Source of the DNA: an uncultured Alphaproteobacteria bacterium
GTDB taxonomy: Bacteria > Pseudomonadota > Alphaproteobacteria > RF32 > CAG-239
Length of the DNA stretch: 39,485 nucleotides
Assembly (NCBI GenBank): GCA_944392265.1
Contig: CALXWC010000015.1
Span: 1-39,485 of the forward strand
Direction of reading: 5' to 3'
Below the pieces are notes generated by a model that saw nothing but the letters and a program-made list of their open reading frames with translations, was not told the origin of the DNA and did no database searches. The position numbers were made by a program, and so were the translations under genes. Shown in pieces: positions 16,371 to 25,192 of this stretch (positions are counted from its first letter, which is position 1; each line of letters starts with the position of its first letter).

Positions 16371-16778
16371 TCAAGCTCCGAAAGAGCGAGAAGAATGAAC
16401 GCTACCACCAAAAACTTTTCTTGAACCGGAAGTTGTTGTGGATCTAACAGAGTTGCTTGATGATGAGTTGGGCTTTACGGAAGAAGGCCGATAAAAGGAA
16501 CTGGAAACACTAGACGGTGGAGTTGTTGTCACACCGCTTGAAGTTGTCCAACTTCCCGTTCCCGGATAATAACGATAAGAAGAGCTATTTGCCGCTCCAT
16601 TCATCATGGAATAAAGCAACCAATACCCACCTGCAGCGTTATATACCCAACGATTTCCTTGTTCATCCACTCTTTCCTCACCATCTTTTGGATTACGAGG
16701 CAAGCTTGACTTTCCGGTACACGCCGAAAGGAACAAAGAAAAACTTGCTAACATCAAATAAAAAGAAAACTTTTTCAT
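16371..16778 (-). CDS. Ser-rich lipoprotein (YgiB-like position)
   Basis: The signal peptide ends in a lipobox (LSAC, Cys20), so the protein should be lipidated and exported. The mature part has a short ordered segment (DGEERVDEQGNRWVYN, then GGYWLLYSMM) followed by ~75 residues dominated by Ser, Thr, Gly and Pro, ending SSRSFGA. No cysteine other than the anchor is present. The stop is 26 bases before the ATP-grasp ATG, so they form one operon. Low-complexity Ser-rich partners occur next to YgiC-type enzymes (E. coli YgiB), suggesting this could be a binding partner or substrate; no sequence identity to YgiB is claimed. No Shine-Dalgarno sequence precedes the ATG. Confidence 0.8.
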   Translation of the reverse strand: MKKFSFYLMLASFSLFLSACTGKSSLPRNPKDGEERVDEQGNRWVYNAAGGYWLLYSMMNGAANSSSYRYYPGTGSWTTSSGVTTTPPSSVSSSFYRPSSVKPNSSSSNSVRSTTTSGSRKVFGGSVHSSRSFGA

Positions 16779-16825
16779 AATAACAAGAATTAATGATTTG
16801 ACATAATATTATAATAACGGTCAAG

Positions 16826-16854
16826 AAAATACTCCTTTTTTTATTTATAGTCAA
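16826..16854 (-). promoter_or_regulatory. Candidate promoter for the lipoprotein/ATP-grasp operon
   Basis: On the minus strand TTGACT (16854-16849) and TATTTT (16831-16826) are 17 bases apart, about 48 bases before the ATG at 16778. A second TTGACC occurs at about 16824-16819 without a matching -10. Confidence 0.4.
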
Positions 16855-16941
16855 TCATTAACATCTCATAAATAATTATGAAGTATAGTTAGCAATTATA
16901 TACATGAGATTCTTTTGCATCTTAAAGACATTCGATTTTAG

Positions 16942-16970
16942 ATGACATGGCATAGAATTTCATATATAAT
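16942..16970 (+). promoter_or_regulatory. Strong sigma70-like promoter for cstA
   Basis: ATGACA (16942-16947) and a consensus TATAAT (16965-16970) are separated by exactly 17 bases. Predicted transcription starts near 16977, giving a leader of about 30 bases that contains the GAGGGGG ribosome site. Confidence 0.7.
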
Positions 16971-17006
16971 GGTTTCGATAATCAACTTATTATGAGGGGG
17001 AATGCT

Positions 17007-18947
17007 ATGAAAAAGTTTTTCTTTAGTATGCTATTCTCAATATTAACGGTTGGTAATACAATGGCGGCCGGAAAGGATGTTCTTCCTGCGACGGAAGGCT
17101 TCTGGAGCCATTTTGAAGGAATGAATGCACTTACTGTCGTCTTTGTCAGTTTGTGCATTTTTGCTATCGCTTACCGTTTTTATGGAATATTTGTTGCCAA
17201 CAAAGTTTTGCGCCTTGACGCAAACAGGGTCACACCGGCCATAAAATACGCTGATGGTCATGACTATGTAAAAACCAACAAAAACGTTTTGTTTGGTCAC
17301 CATTTTGCAGCTATTGCCGCAGCCGGACCATTGGTTGGACCTGTTTTGGCCGCACAATTTGGTTTCATGCCCGGTGCTTTATGGATTTTGATTGGTTGTG
17401 TTTTAGGCGGTGCCGTTCATGATATGGTCGTCATATTTGCTTCTGTCAGACACAAAGGAGAAAGTTTGGCAACTATTGCGGAAAGAGAGGTTGATCCTTT
17501 CACCGGAACAATTGCCGGATTTGCCGTTTTGTTCATTTTAATCTTAACTTTAGCCGGTTTATCCTTAGCTTGCGTCAGCGCTATGCATAACGCGCCCTGG
17601 TCTTTGTTTATTGTAGCCATCACAATGCCAATCGCAATCATCATGGGCTTAATCATGCGTTATAAAAAAGAAGGCGGAATTAAACTTGCCAGTATCTTAG
17701 GTATTGCGCTTTTGGTTTTGGGTATTATCAGCGGACATGATTTAATGCAACCAGATAACTTAGGTTGGATGTTTGACTGGGATAAACAAACCGTATCCAT
17801 AGCAATCCCTGTGTATGGATTTATTGCTTCCGTATTACCTGTATGGTTATTATTGGTACCAAGAGACTACCTTTCTACATACTTAAAAATCGGTACGATT
17901 TTGATGTTAGCTTTAGGTATTGTCTTTGTAAGACCGGACATTATGATGCACATGTTCACCCCGTTTGTTAACGGCGGAGGTCCGGTTATTAACGGCCCTG
18001 TATTTCCGTTCATTTTCATCACCATCGCTTGCGGTGCAATTTCTGGCTTCCACGCCATTATCGGAACCGGAACCACACCGAAAATGATTGGTAATGAAAA
18101 AGAAATTTTATTCGTAGGTTATGGCGCAATGTTAACTGAAGGCTTTGTTGCCATCATGGCATTAATTGCCGCTTGTACCATGATGCCTGGTGACTATTTT
18201 GCTATCAACGCATCTCATGATGCATACCAAGCATTGGTTGCCGCCAGCCCGAATATGGCCGTTACAGACTTACCATACTACGAAGAACACATCGGTATTG
18301 ACTTACACGGAAGAACCGGTGGTGCCGTATCCTTAGCAGTTGGTATGGCTCACATTTTCAAAAACATTCCTTATATGGACCACTTGGTTGCATATTGGTA
18401 TAACTTTGCCGTAATGTTTGAAGCAGTATTCATCTTAACGGCTGTTGATGCCGGAACCCGAGTTGGTCGTTTCTTCTTACAAGAAATGTTAGGTAAAGTA
18501 ATGCCTAAGTTCAACGATAAAGAATGGATGCCGGGTGTTATTGTAACCAGTGCCGTATTCACATTCTTGTGGGGTTATTTGGTATATACCGGAAACATTA
18601 GCAGCATTTGGCCGTTATTTGGCTTAAGCAACCAATTGTTGGCCGCTTGCGCATTAATCGTCTGCACAACAATGCTTTTAAGACTCAACCGTCAAAAATA
18701 TGCATTATGTGTAGCACTCCCCGGATTATTTATGGTGGCTGTAACCTTCTGGGCCGGATATTTACAAGTATTCACCCAATATTTACCAAAAGATCAAATC
18801 TTATTAGCGGTCTTAGGGATAATCGTTATGATATTGATGCTTATCGTTATGTTTGGCACATTTAGAAAATGGGCTAAATTAATGAAGATAAAAACAACTG
18901 TCAAAGACGAATATGGTGAAGAAGTAAAAGCTCTGGCAACAGAATAA
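17007..18947 (+). CDS. cstA: Carbon starvation protein A, peptide/pyruvate transporter
   Basis: A polytopic inner-membrane transporter of the CstA family. E. coli relatives (CstA, BtsT) take up peptides and pyruvate during carbon limitation. The 646 residues carry the family signatures: RFYGIFVANKVL, then TPAIKYADGHDYV, then VLFGHHFAAIAAAGPLVGP, then GGAVHDM, and later FHAIIGTGTTPKMI and LFGLSNQLLAA. At least 14 membrane segments are evident. The start is set by GAGGGGG 6 bases before the ATG at 17007; an upstream in-frame ATG at 16992 lies within that ribosome site and is unlikely. The first ~22 residues resemble a signal sequence. The gene has its own promoter and a terminator at 18961. No LytS/LytR-like regulator is adjacent. 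Confidence 0.95.
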   Translation: MKKFFFSMLFSILTVGNTMAAGKDVLPATEGFWSHFEGMNALTVVFVSLCIFAIAYRFYGIFVANKVLRLDANRVTPAIKYADGHDYVKTNKNVLFGHHFAAIAAAGPLVGPVLAAQFGFMPGALWILIGCVLGGAVHDMVVIFASVRHKGESLATIAEREVDPFTGTIAGFAVLFILILTLAGLSLACVSAMHNAPWSLFIVAITMPIAIIMGLIMRYKKEGGIKLASILGIALLVLGIISGHDLMQPDNLGWMFDWDKQTVSIAIPVYGFIASVLPVWLLLVPRDYLSTYLKIGTILMLALGIVFVRPDIMMHMFTPFVNGGGPVINGPVFPFIFITIACGAISGFHAIIGTGTTPKMIGNEKEILFVGYGAMLTEGFVAIMALIAACTMMPGDYFAINASHDAYQALVAASPNMAVTDLPYYEEHIGIDLHGRTGGAVSLAVGMAHIFKNIPYMDHLVAYWYNFAVMFEAVFILTAVDAGTRVGRFFLQEMLGKVMPKFNDKEWMPGVIVTSAVFTFLWGYLVYTGNISSIWPLFGLSNQLLAACALIVCTTMLLRLNRQKYALCVALPGLFMVAVTFWAGYLQVFTQYLPKDQILLAVLGIIVMILMLIVMFGTFRKWAKLMKIKTTVKDEYGEEVKALATE

Positions 18948-18960
18948 CACCATAGAAACA

Positions 18961-18996
18961 AAAAAATCCCTCTTTGCAAGAAGAGGGATTTTTTTT
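18961..18996. terminator. Bidirectional intrinsic terminator between cstA and cheR
   Basis: A 14-bp stem (18961-18974 with 18981-18994, core TCCCTCTT/AAGAGGGA) is flanked by A-runs and T-runs. It ends the cstA transcript and also the signalling operon that stops at 19007 on the other strand. Confidence 0.95.
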
Positions 18997-19006
18997 AATT
19001 TGAAAC

Positions 19007-19948
19007 TTATTTTCTTAAAACATCTGCCACTATTGGACGTTGTCCTGAAAGAGAAACCGGACGAACAAAGTGGGGCATATCATCATTTGCCGGCATTTCT
19101 TCATTATCGAACAGATTTTTAGGCTCTTGGTAGACATCTGGGTCCAACTTATATTGATAAGTGCAAGACATTCCGTTAACCTGTGTATAATAGTTTTCTA
19201 AAGCGGCTACATTTTCACCTTTTCCAAGATACAAGAAGCCACCATCTACTTGCATAGCGTGAATTTTTTCACATAACTTTTGTTGAATCTCAGGCGTAAA
19301 GAAGCGCAAAACATTGCGGCAGAAAATAACATCAAACTCTTCTTTGAAGGTAGCTTCATCCAACAAATTATATTGGCGGAAAGAAACCATATTTTTGATA
19401 TTATCATTAACTCTCCATGAAGTTCCTTCTAAGGTAAAGTTATCAATCATAATACCGGCATTCATACCATTCTGAATTTCAAATTGGTCATAAACGCCAC
19501 GCTGTGCTTGAGAAATAGCATTAAAAGACAAATCTGTTCCAATAATATCAATTTGCCAATCACTCAAACCCAAAACCTTATTTACCAAAATAGCAATAGA
19601 ATATACTTCTTGTCCGGAAGAGCAACCCAAACTTAAGATTCTAAGTCTTTTAATATTTCTGTTTGTCTCTTTAATCATTGGTAAGACATATTCTTCAAAT
19701 TGTTTGAAGACTTCATAATCTCTAAAGAAACGTGTATCGGCAAAAGCCAAACATTCAATAACCTGAGATATTAAAGCCTTAGAGCCTTTTTTTAACTCAA
19801 GGATTAAATCTTCTACGGATGCAAAACCTTTTTCACGAATAAAATTCGAGATTTTCTTATCAATGGAAAAATATTCTTTTTCAGAGAAGTTCCATCCAGC
19901 CTGTTTGTATAAAAGATCAATTAAAAAATCAAAATCATATTTTCTCAT
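19007..19948 (-). CDS. cheR: CheR-type protein methyltransferase
   Basis: A 313-residue, SAM-dependent methyltransferase of the CheR family, which methylates glutamates of chemoreceptors. The N-terminal helical domain (~1-75) ends DTRFFRD, the family's T-x-FFR motif. The Rossmann domain has SLGCSSGQEVYS (SAM-binding loop, 106-117), IIGTDLS (acidic Asp139) and FCRNVL (209-214). The last ~45 residues are a poorly conserved tail ending in RPIVADVLRK. AAGGAA lies 6-7 bases before the ATG. It is the last gene of the operon with the receiver and ChpT-like genes. No cheA, cheB, cheW or receptor gene is visible, so the methylation target is unknown; the cluster may act in a phosphorelay rather than in taxis. 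Confidence 0.93.
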   Translation of the reverse strand: MRKYDFDFLIDLLYKQAGWNFSEKEYFSIDKKISNFIREKGFASVEDLILELKKGSKALISQVIECLAFADTRFFRDYEVFKQFEEYVLPMIKETNRNIKRLRILSLGCSSGQEVYSIAILVNKVLGLSDWQIDIIGTDLSFNAISQAQRGVYDQFEIQNGMNAGIMIDNFTLEGTSWRVNDNIKNMVSFRQYNLLDEATFKEEFDVIFCRNVLRFFTPEIQQKLCEKIHAMQVDGGFLYLGKGENVAALENYYTQVNGMSCTYQYKLDPDVYQEPKNLFDNEEMPANDDMPHFVRPVSLSGQRPIVADVLRK

Positions 19949-19958
19949 TTTTATTTCC

Positions 19959-20324
19959 TTACATCAAACCAAGCATCGTAATCTTACTTTCAATGATCTC
20001 TTCATCAAAAGGTTTCATAATATAGTCATCAGCTCCGCCTTGCAAAGCTTCTCTTATTTTAGCTTCTTCAATCAAAGAAGAACAAAACAAAATTTTAGGT
20101 TGTTGCATTTTTGTAGAAGAGCGGATCATATACAAGACGTCGATTCCCTCCATTACAGGCAATCTCCAATCCATAATGATGAGTTCCAAAGGGGTCTTTT
20201 TCCATTGTTTAATGACATCTTCGCCATCTTCGGCTTCAATAACGTCAAAGCCGAGATTATTCATGATTTTAGATAAAACCATGCGAATAATTTTAGAATC
20301 ATCTGCAATTAAACAAGTTGCCAT
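19959..20324 (-). CDS. Single-domain response regulator (CheY/DivK-like receiver)
   Basis: A 121-residue stand-alone receiver domain. The acidic pocket is ADDS (Asp8, Asp9), the phosphoacceptor is Asp52 in IIMDWRLPVMEG, the switch Ser is at 82/83 in LFCSS, and the conserved lysine is Lys104 in IMKPFD. No output domain is present. AGGA lies 7 bases before the ATG. It sits 9 bases after the ChpT-like gene and 10 before cheR, so it is the likely phosphorylation partner of that phosphotransferase. In function it could resemble CpdR, DivK or CheY; sequence alone does not decide. Confidence 0.95.
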   Translation of the reverse strand: MATCLIADDSKIIRMVLSKIMNNLGFDVIEAEDGEDVIKQWKKTPLELIIMDWRLPVMEGIDVLYMIRSSTKMQQPKILFCSSLIEEAKIREALQGGADDYIMKPFDEEIIESKITMLGLM

Positions 20325-20333
20325 ATTTTTATC

Positions 20334-20936
20334 CTATCTTTGTTCCAATAAAAAATCCCCTCTTTCCGATAGACGGATATTCATACCAGATTCTTCTACA
20401 AACTTCCTAAGATAGAAAACCGGAGCATATTGGGCGAGGTATTCTTCCTCTTGTCCGGAGAGAGTCGCTAAAATAGCTTCATATTTTTGCGGAGAGATTG
20501 TTGATACATCAGAATTATTAACAAATAGTTTACAATCTTTTTCAAAGACGGAAATTCTTCCACCTTTAATAAACATATCTGCTAAAACCATTACCAATAA
20601 CATCACCAATCTGCTATATTTAGGAGAATATTCTCCCAAGTCAAGTAAAATCGGATAGTTTTTATTTCCGATTGTTTCTAAATATTCTTTAATAGTTTTA
20701 TTCACAAGTGTTGTATCACCCAAATTAGCATTCATTAATCCGAATGCCATTCTGAAAAACTTCATACGAGAAGACAATGTTTTAGAACTTACTTTTAAAA
20801 TAGATTTAATATCTTCTAAAAAATCCATATCCCCCTCTTCCAGCAGTTCAACAGCATTGGAAACGGCACCGATATTTCCGATTAAATCGTGGCACATTCT
20901 TGTGCAAACTAATTCTGTAATTTGATTCTCGTTCAT
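20334..20936 (-). CDS. chpT: ChpT-like histidine phosphotransferase
   Basis: A 200-residue protein with the dimeric histidine-kinase-like fold of ChpT, which in Caulobacter passes phosphate from CckA to CtrA and CpdR. The phosphorylatable His16 lies in CTRMCHDLIGNIGAVSNAVE, almost exactly the ChpT motif. The C-terminal part (~95-200) is a degenerate ATPase-like lid (LVMLLVMVLADMFIKGG, then VNNSD) without ATP-binding motifs. GAGGAAG lies 4 bases before the ATG. It is second in an operon of four and directly precedes the receiver gene. This family is a good lineage marker for Alphaproteobacteria. Confidence 0.88.
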   Translation of the reverse strand: MNENQITELVCTRMCHDLIGNIGAVSNAVELLEEGDMDFLEDIKSILKVSSKTLSSRMKFFRMAFGLMNANLGDTTLVNKTIKEYLETIGNKNYPILLDLGEYSPKYSRLVMLLVMVLADMFIKGGRISVFEKDCKLFVNNSDVSTISPQKYEAILATLSGQEEEYLAQYAPVFYLRKFVEESGMNIRLSERGDFLLEQR

Positions 20937-20945
20937 TTATCTTCC

Positions 20946-21986
20946 TCAAAAACTATATAAATCTGTATTCATAAAACGTTGGTCCTCACGAGACATTCTG
21001 GTATAATCTAACTCTCGCAACATGGGGTCTTCAAGCAACAAAAAGCCTGTTGAGGCTTTCAAATAAGGTTTATTCATACCCAGGCTCCAAATAACATTTG
21101 TTTTATCATCTGGGCTTCCATACTTCTGGTTTACTTTTTTCCAAAAATCATAAACCTTTATATTACGCAAATAAGCTGCCTTTAAACCGCTTCCGGTTAC
21201 TTTTCCAGACATACTTTTATATGTGATTTTATAAATTTTATTACCGGTGAAATTAGAGGTTAGCTTAATTTCAATTTCTTCTTTGGTTGAAAATTTGGAA
21301 AATACTGCAGATACCACATATTGATGATTCTGTTTTTTAGCATATTGAACCACACAGTTAGCCAATCTTTCATAACCGACCACACCGTTTCCACGGCATT
21401 TTTCTTCATTACGCCACTTAATAAAATTTGGGATTTCCATTTTTTGAGAAATTAGCTTAAATCCACGAACCATCATGGCCTTTTCAGCCTGAGCCAAACT
21501 CATACGCAACATCACGCCAGATATATCGAAAACAGAGGCATTAGAACGTCCTGTCGTTCGTTTTGCGCCTTCTACCAACTCCAATAAACCCTCATCAGAT
21601 TCTGAAGTCACGGAAGATTTAATTTCTGATATTTTTTCGGGAGCCGTTTTAGCCAATTTTCCAACCCAAGTTTCAGCCCCTTCTTTCAAATCCACGCCAC
21701 TGACCTCTTGTTTGGGTTGATTTTGCAATGTCTCAGACAGGCTATCAGTTTCTATTGTCGTAGCAAAATTTGCACTTTGGCTAGGTTTGGGTAAATCAAA
21801 ATTTCTTTGCTGTATATTTAAAGGTTTTGAATTATTTTTATTTGCCTTAACTAAATTTGTTCCCGGAGCAATCGGGCGCAAATTTGGCATTTGATCAAAC
21901 GTAAGGTCGGTAGAACTTTGCCCCCAAGCATCAAATGCAAAGGAAGACAAAGAAAAAACAAGCAAACTCAACCAAACTTTTTTCAT
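20946..21986 (-). CDS. Secreted protein of unknown function, first gene of the ChpT operon
   Basis: A 346-residue protein with a signal peptide (MKKVWLSLLVFSLSSFAFDAWGQ, cleaved near Ala18-Gly22). Residues ~25-140 are low-complexity, polar and Pro/Asn/Ser-rich. A folded C-terminal domain (~153-346) begins FDISGVMLRMSLAQAEKAM, a pattern like the GMSxxEA-x-x-x-L segments of small periplasmic proteins. It holds two cysteines (KCRGNGVV and LANCVV) that could pair. The start at the ATG (21986) is supported by AAAGAG 6 bases upstream; the GTG at 22001 is part of that leader. Its stop is 9 bases before chpT, so it is co-expressed with the signalling genes. A role as a periplasmic sensor or an outer-envelope protein is speculation. 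Confidence 0.82.
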   Translation of the reverse strand: MKKVWLSLLVFSLSSFAFDAWGQSSTDLTFDQMPNLRPIAPGTNLVKANKNNSKPLNIQQRNFDLPKPSQSANFATTIETDSLSETLQNQPKQEVSGVDLKEGAETWVGKLAKTAPEKISEIKSSVTSESDEGLLELVEGAKRTTGRSNASVFDISGVMLRMSLAQAEKAMMVRGFKLISQKMEIPNFIKWRNEEKCRGNGVVGYERLANCVVQYAKKQNHQYVVSAVFSKFSTKEEIEIKLTSNFTGNKIYKITYKSMSGKVTGSGLKAAYLRNIKVYDFWKKVNQKYGSPDDKTNVIWSLGMNKPYLKASTGFLLLEDPMLRELDYTRMSREDQRFMNTDLYSF

Positions 21987-22016
21987 AAAAAACTCTTTCA
22001 CACAGTATTCGTGGCT

Positions 22017-22045
22017 ATATTAACGCTTATAAAAACAGATATCAA
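22017..22045 (-). promoter_or_regulatory. Candidate promoter for the secreted protein-chpT-receiver-cheR operon
   Basis: On the minus strand TTGATA (22045-22040) and TAATAT (22022-22017) are 17 bases apart, with a predicted leader of about 25 bases to the ATG at 21986. It lies back to back with the trmFO promoter. Confidence 0.5.
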
Positions 22046-22079
22046 ACATTTATATATATTTATCAAAAGAAGTTTTATA

Positions 22080-22108
22080 TTTACTTTTTCAATCTCATTC
22101 CATATAAA
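22080..22108 (+). promoter_or_regulatory. Candidate promoter for the trmFO-hpnCDE operon
   Basis: TTTACT (22080-22085) and TATAAA (22103-22108) are 17 bases apart. The predicted leader before the trmFO ATG is about 24 bases. Confidence 0.5.
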
Positions 22109-22138
22109 GAAATTAAGAATTTATAACGGGATAAAAAT

Positions 22139-23497
22139 ATGGATAAAAAACAAATACACATATACGGCGCCGGATTAGCCGGAAGTGAAGCCGCATGGCA
22201 AGCAGCCCAAAGGGGTGTAAAAGTCATTTTACATGAAATGCGCCCGCATAACTATTCTCCGGCTCACAAAACGCAAAACTTTGCCGAACTTGTCTGTTCA
22301 AACTCTTTTCGCTCAGATGATGCCGAACATAATGCCGTTGGTTTAATGCATGAAGAAATGAGAAGAGCCGGCTCATTAATTATGCAATGCGCGGATGAAA
22401 CTCAAGTTCCGGCAGGCGGTGCATTAGCCGTAGACAGAGAAGCTTTTTCTGAACTTGTTACAAAAAAAATCAAAAATCATCCCAATATAGAAGTTGTCTA
22501 TGAAGAATTAACCAAACTTCCGGAAGAAGACTTTGGCGACGTAATCATCGCCACAGGACCTTTGACATCAGAAAAATTAGCTCAAGACTTGCTCAAATTT
22601 GTAGATGATGAAACTTTGTCTTTTTTCGATGCCATCGCGCCGGTTGTTTATAAAGACAGCATAGACTTTAGCAAAGCATGGTATCAATCCAGATATGATA
22701 AAGGCAACAAGTTTGACTATATCAATTGTCCCATGAATAAAGAACAATATTATGCTTTTGTTCAAGAGCTTAAAAACGGTGAAAAAGTTGAGTTTCATGA
22801 ATGGGAGAATGTTCAATATTTTGAAGGCTGCCTACCCATAGAAGTTATGGCCGAAAGAGGAGATGAAACGCTTACCTACGGACCGATGAAGCCTATTGGT
22901 CTGACCAACCCGCACTCCGAAGAAAAACCCTATGCCGTTGTTCAATTAAGACAAGACAATAAAGAAGACACGTTAAGAAATATGGTCGGTTTTCAAACCA
23001 AATTAAAATATGGAGAACAACAACGCATTTTTAGAATGATTCCAGGGTTAGAAAACGCACAATTTGCGCGTTTGGGCGGCATTCATAAAAATACTTTCAT
23101 AAAAAGTCCGATTCTTTTGGATTCTTATTTACGCTTAAAGAAACGTCCGAATATTCGTTTTGCCGGACAAATTACCGGATGTGAAGGCTATATTGAAAGT
23201 GCAAGCGTAGGCTTTTTAGCCGGATATTTCACAGCTTGTCAGGTTCAAGGAAAAACACCTGTCCTGCCACCTAGAAACACCGCTTTTGGCTCCATGCTCA
23301 ATCACTTAATTGATGACACCAACATTGATGACTTTCAACCGATGAACATTAATTTTGGCATTTTTCCAACCATCAGCGGAGAAAGAACAGCTAACGGAAA
23401 ATTCCACAAAATAAAAGGAATGGATAGAAAGAAAGCTTATTCACAAAGAGCTCTGCAAGAGTTGGAAGCTTGGATTCAAGAGATAGGAAAATGTTAA
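22139..23497 (+). CDS. trmFO: tRNA (uracil-54-C5)-methyltransferase, folate/FAD-dependent
   Basis: This flavoprotein makes ribothymidine at position 54 of the tRNA T-loop using 5,10-methylenetetrahydrofolate. The 452 residues match the family. The FAD-binding [11 protein letters not shown] (10-20) is followed by [16 protein letters not shown] (Cys53) and [10 protein letters not shown]. The second conserved cysteine is Cys231 in [14 protein letters not shown], followed by YGPMKPIGL. The C-terminal segment has [21 protein letters not shown] and [12 protein letters not shown]. The ribosome site is weak (CGGG, 8 bases upstream). The stop overlaps the start of hpnC by 7 bases, so this tRNA-modification gene leads the squalene operon; the pairing looks like co-transcription of convenience. 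Confidence 0.97.
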   Translation: MDKKQIHIYGAGLAGSEAAWQAAQRGVKVILHEMRPHNYSPAHKTQNFAELVCSNSFRSDDAEHNAVGLMHEEMRRAGSLIMQCADETQVPAGGALAVDREAFSELVTKKIKNHPNIEVVYEELTKLPEEDFGDVIIATGPLTSEKLAQDLLKFVDDETLSFFDAIAPVVYKDSIDFSKAWYQSRYDKGNKFDYINCPMNKEQYYAFVQELKNGEKVEFHEWENVQYFEGCLPIEVMAERGDETLTYGPMKPIGLTNPHSEEKPYAVVQLRQDNKEDTLRNMVGFQTKLKYGEQQRIFRMIPGLENAQFARLGGIHKNTFIKSPILLDSYLRLKKRPNIRFAGQITGCEGYIESASVGFLAGYFTACQVQGKTPVLPPRNTAFGSMLNHLIDDTNIDDFQPMNINFGIFPTISGERTANGKFHKIKGMDRKKAYSQRALQELEAWIQEIGKC

Positions 23498-24342
23498 AAT
23501 TACGCCACAAAAATAAGTATCAGGAAAACTTTCCGGTTGGGATGATGATGTTTCAAAAAAAACTCAGAAACATCGTGGGAAACTATTATCAATTTGCCCG
23601 CTATGCCGATGATATTGCAGATAACCCGAATATATCTTCCGAACAAAAAATCAATAAATTAAGAGAACTGGAAGACATCTTCACCCAAAGCAAAGAATAT
23701 CATGGTCAAAAGCTAAAGTTTGTTAAAGAACTCAAACAAAAATTTGATGAATTCAAGCTGTCAAACAATCTTGCAACAGACTTATTAATTGCCTTCCGAC
23801 AAGATTCTTTGGGGTTTGAATATAAGACATGGGACCAATTGGTCAATTATTGCAAATATTCCGCAGCACCGGTCGGCAAATTTATGCTTGCCATCCATCA
23901 AGAAAATCAGGCCACCTACCTTCCGGCCACATCTTTGTGCGTTGCTTTACAAATCGTCAACCACGTTCAAGACTTAAAATATGATTATATGCTCCTAAAA
24001 AGACTATATCTTCCCAAAGATATTATGAAAAAATATCATATTACACCTGAAGATATTTTAAAAGATAAATCCGGCTTAAACATCAAAAAAGCTGTTGAGC
24101 ATTTAATGGGATTAACCAAAGGCCTAATCAAAGAAGGCAGCCTTTTACCGCCGATTATCAAAAGCACAAGTTTGCGCATTGAGGTATGTATTATCCTTTC
24201 TTTAACCAATATTATGGTAAAAAAATTATTAAAGAAAGATATTTTGGCCAAAGAAATCAAATTATCTAAGCTTGATTGGTTAATTGCCATATTGAGTGGA
24301 ATATTTAAAGGATTAACCATCAAGAAGAAAACCTTGCCTTAA
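23491..24342 (+). CDS. hpnC: Squalene synthase subunit HpnC
   Basis: A 283-residue squalene/phytoene-synthase-fold protein. In the HpnCDE route, HpnD condenses two farnesyl diphosphates to presqualene diphosphate and HpnC converts that to hydroxysqualene. Metal-binding segments are YADDIADN (Asp40, Asp41, Asp44) and the second region NHVQDLKYD. The N-terminal part, [15 protein letters not shown], is typical of HpnC. The ATG at 23491 overlaps the trmFO stop; an upstream TTG at 23470 lies inside trmFO and is less likely. An AGG lies 4 bases ahead. hpnD starts 15 bases downstream. Confidence 0.92.
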   Translation: MLKLRHKNKYQENFPVGMMMFQKKLRNIVGNYYQFARYADDIADNPNISSEQKINKLRELEDIFTQSKEYHGQKLKFVKELKQKFDEFKLSNNLATDLLIAFRQDSLGFEYKTWDQLVNYCKYSAAPVGKFMLAIHQENQATYLPATSLCVALQIVNHVQDLKYDYMLLKRLYLPKDIMKKYHITPEDILKDKSGLNIKKAVEHLMGLTKGLIKEGSLLPPIIKSTSLRIEVCIILSLTNIMVKKLLKKDILAKEIKLSKLDWLIAILSGIFKGLTIKKKTLP

Positions 24343-24357
24343 TAAGAAAGTATAAAA

Positions 24358-25191
24358 ATGAACAATATCAAAAGAATAGTCAAAAAATCAGGAACATCAT
24401 TTTTTTGGAGCATGCGCTTTTTGCCTTTCGGCAAAAGAAACGCCATGTATACCATATATGCCTTTTGCAGACACATCGATGATATTGTTGACGGAGATAA
24501 AGAGGTTTCTGAAAAACTAGAATTAATTGATGCATGGAAACAAGAAATTAACAATATTTACGATAAAAAAATTCCGGCAACTGAAATCGGACGCAAAATA
24601 TATAAAAACTGTATGCGTTTTAAGCTGCCCAAAGAAGAATTTGTTCGCATCATTAACAGCATTTCCATGGATTTACCCACACCGTTAAGAGCACCGAGTA
24701 TGGAACAATTTAATGAATATTGCCGAGGTGTTGCCGGCGTTCCGGGAAATCTTTCCTTAAGAGTTTTCGGTGTTAAAGATGAAGCCTTAATTGAAAAACT
24801 TTCCACCACGCTTGGCAATGCTTTGCAAATCACCAACATTTTAAGAGATGTTAAAGAAGACGCCCAAGCCGGACGCTTATATATTCCAAGAGAAATGCTT
24901 GAAAACGCTGGTATTACCACCACTGACCCTTTAAGCGCGGTTGTTCATCCAAACTTGGCTAAAGCCAGAGAAGAATTAGCAAAAATTGCTGCAGAAGATT
25001 ATGCCACATCATATCAGCTTATTAAGAAATTAGACAAGAAAACCGCCCGCCCCGTGCTGATGATGGCCAATATCTATAAACACTATTTTGACATTATGCA
25101 AAATCGCGGCTGGGAAATTATTTCTCCCAAACCCCAAATCAGCAAATTCAAAAAACTCTCTTTGGCGCTCAAAGCGTTTTTACATCAATAA
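24358..25191 (+). CDS. hpnD: Presqualene diphosphate synthase HpnD
   Basis: A 277-residue squalene/phytoene-synthase-fold protein that joins two farnesyl diphosphates into presqualene diphosphate. The N-terminal SGTSFFWSMRFLPFGKRNAM is characteristic of HpnD. The two Asp-rich regions are CRHIDDIVDG (~40-49) and ILRDVKEDAQAGRLYIPRE (~161-179). The ribosome site is poor (AAGAAAG, about 8 bases upstream), consistent with coupling to hpnC. The stop is 1 base before the hpnE ATG. Acting with its neighbours it supplies squalene, usually for hopanoids; no squalene-hopene cyclase gene is in the window. Confidence 0.95.
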   Translation: MNNIKRIVKKSGTSFFWSMRFLPFGKRNAMYTIYAFCRHIDDIVDGDKEVSEKLELIDAWKQEINNIYDKKIPATEIGRKIYKNCMRFKLPKEEFVRIINSISMDLPTPLRAPSMEQFNEYCRGVAGVPGNLSLRVFGVKDEALIEKLSTTLGNALQITNILRDVKEDAQAGRLYIPREMLENAGITTTDPLSAVVHPNLAKAREELAKIAAEDYATSYQLIKKLDKKTARPVLMMANIYKHYFDIMQNRGWEIISPKPQISKFKKLSLALKAFLHQ

Positions 25192-25192
25192 G

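Noticed and set aside
16797..16816. TTGACA next to ATTATAAT on the plus strand
   Set aside because: The spacing between the two elements is far too short for a promoter; the pair at 16942-16970 fits properly.
16992..17006. ATG at 16992 as the cstA start
   Set aside because: It overlaps the GAGGGGG ribosome site that serves the ATG at 17007, where a normal hydrophobic N-terminus begins.
25088..25192. Upstream extension of hpnE into hpnD
   Set aside because: It lies inside the hpnD frame; the FAD-binding N-terminus starts properly at the ATG at 25193.
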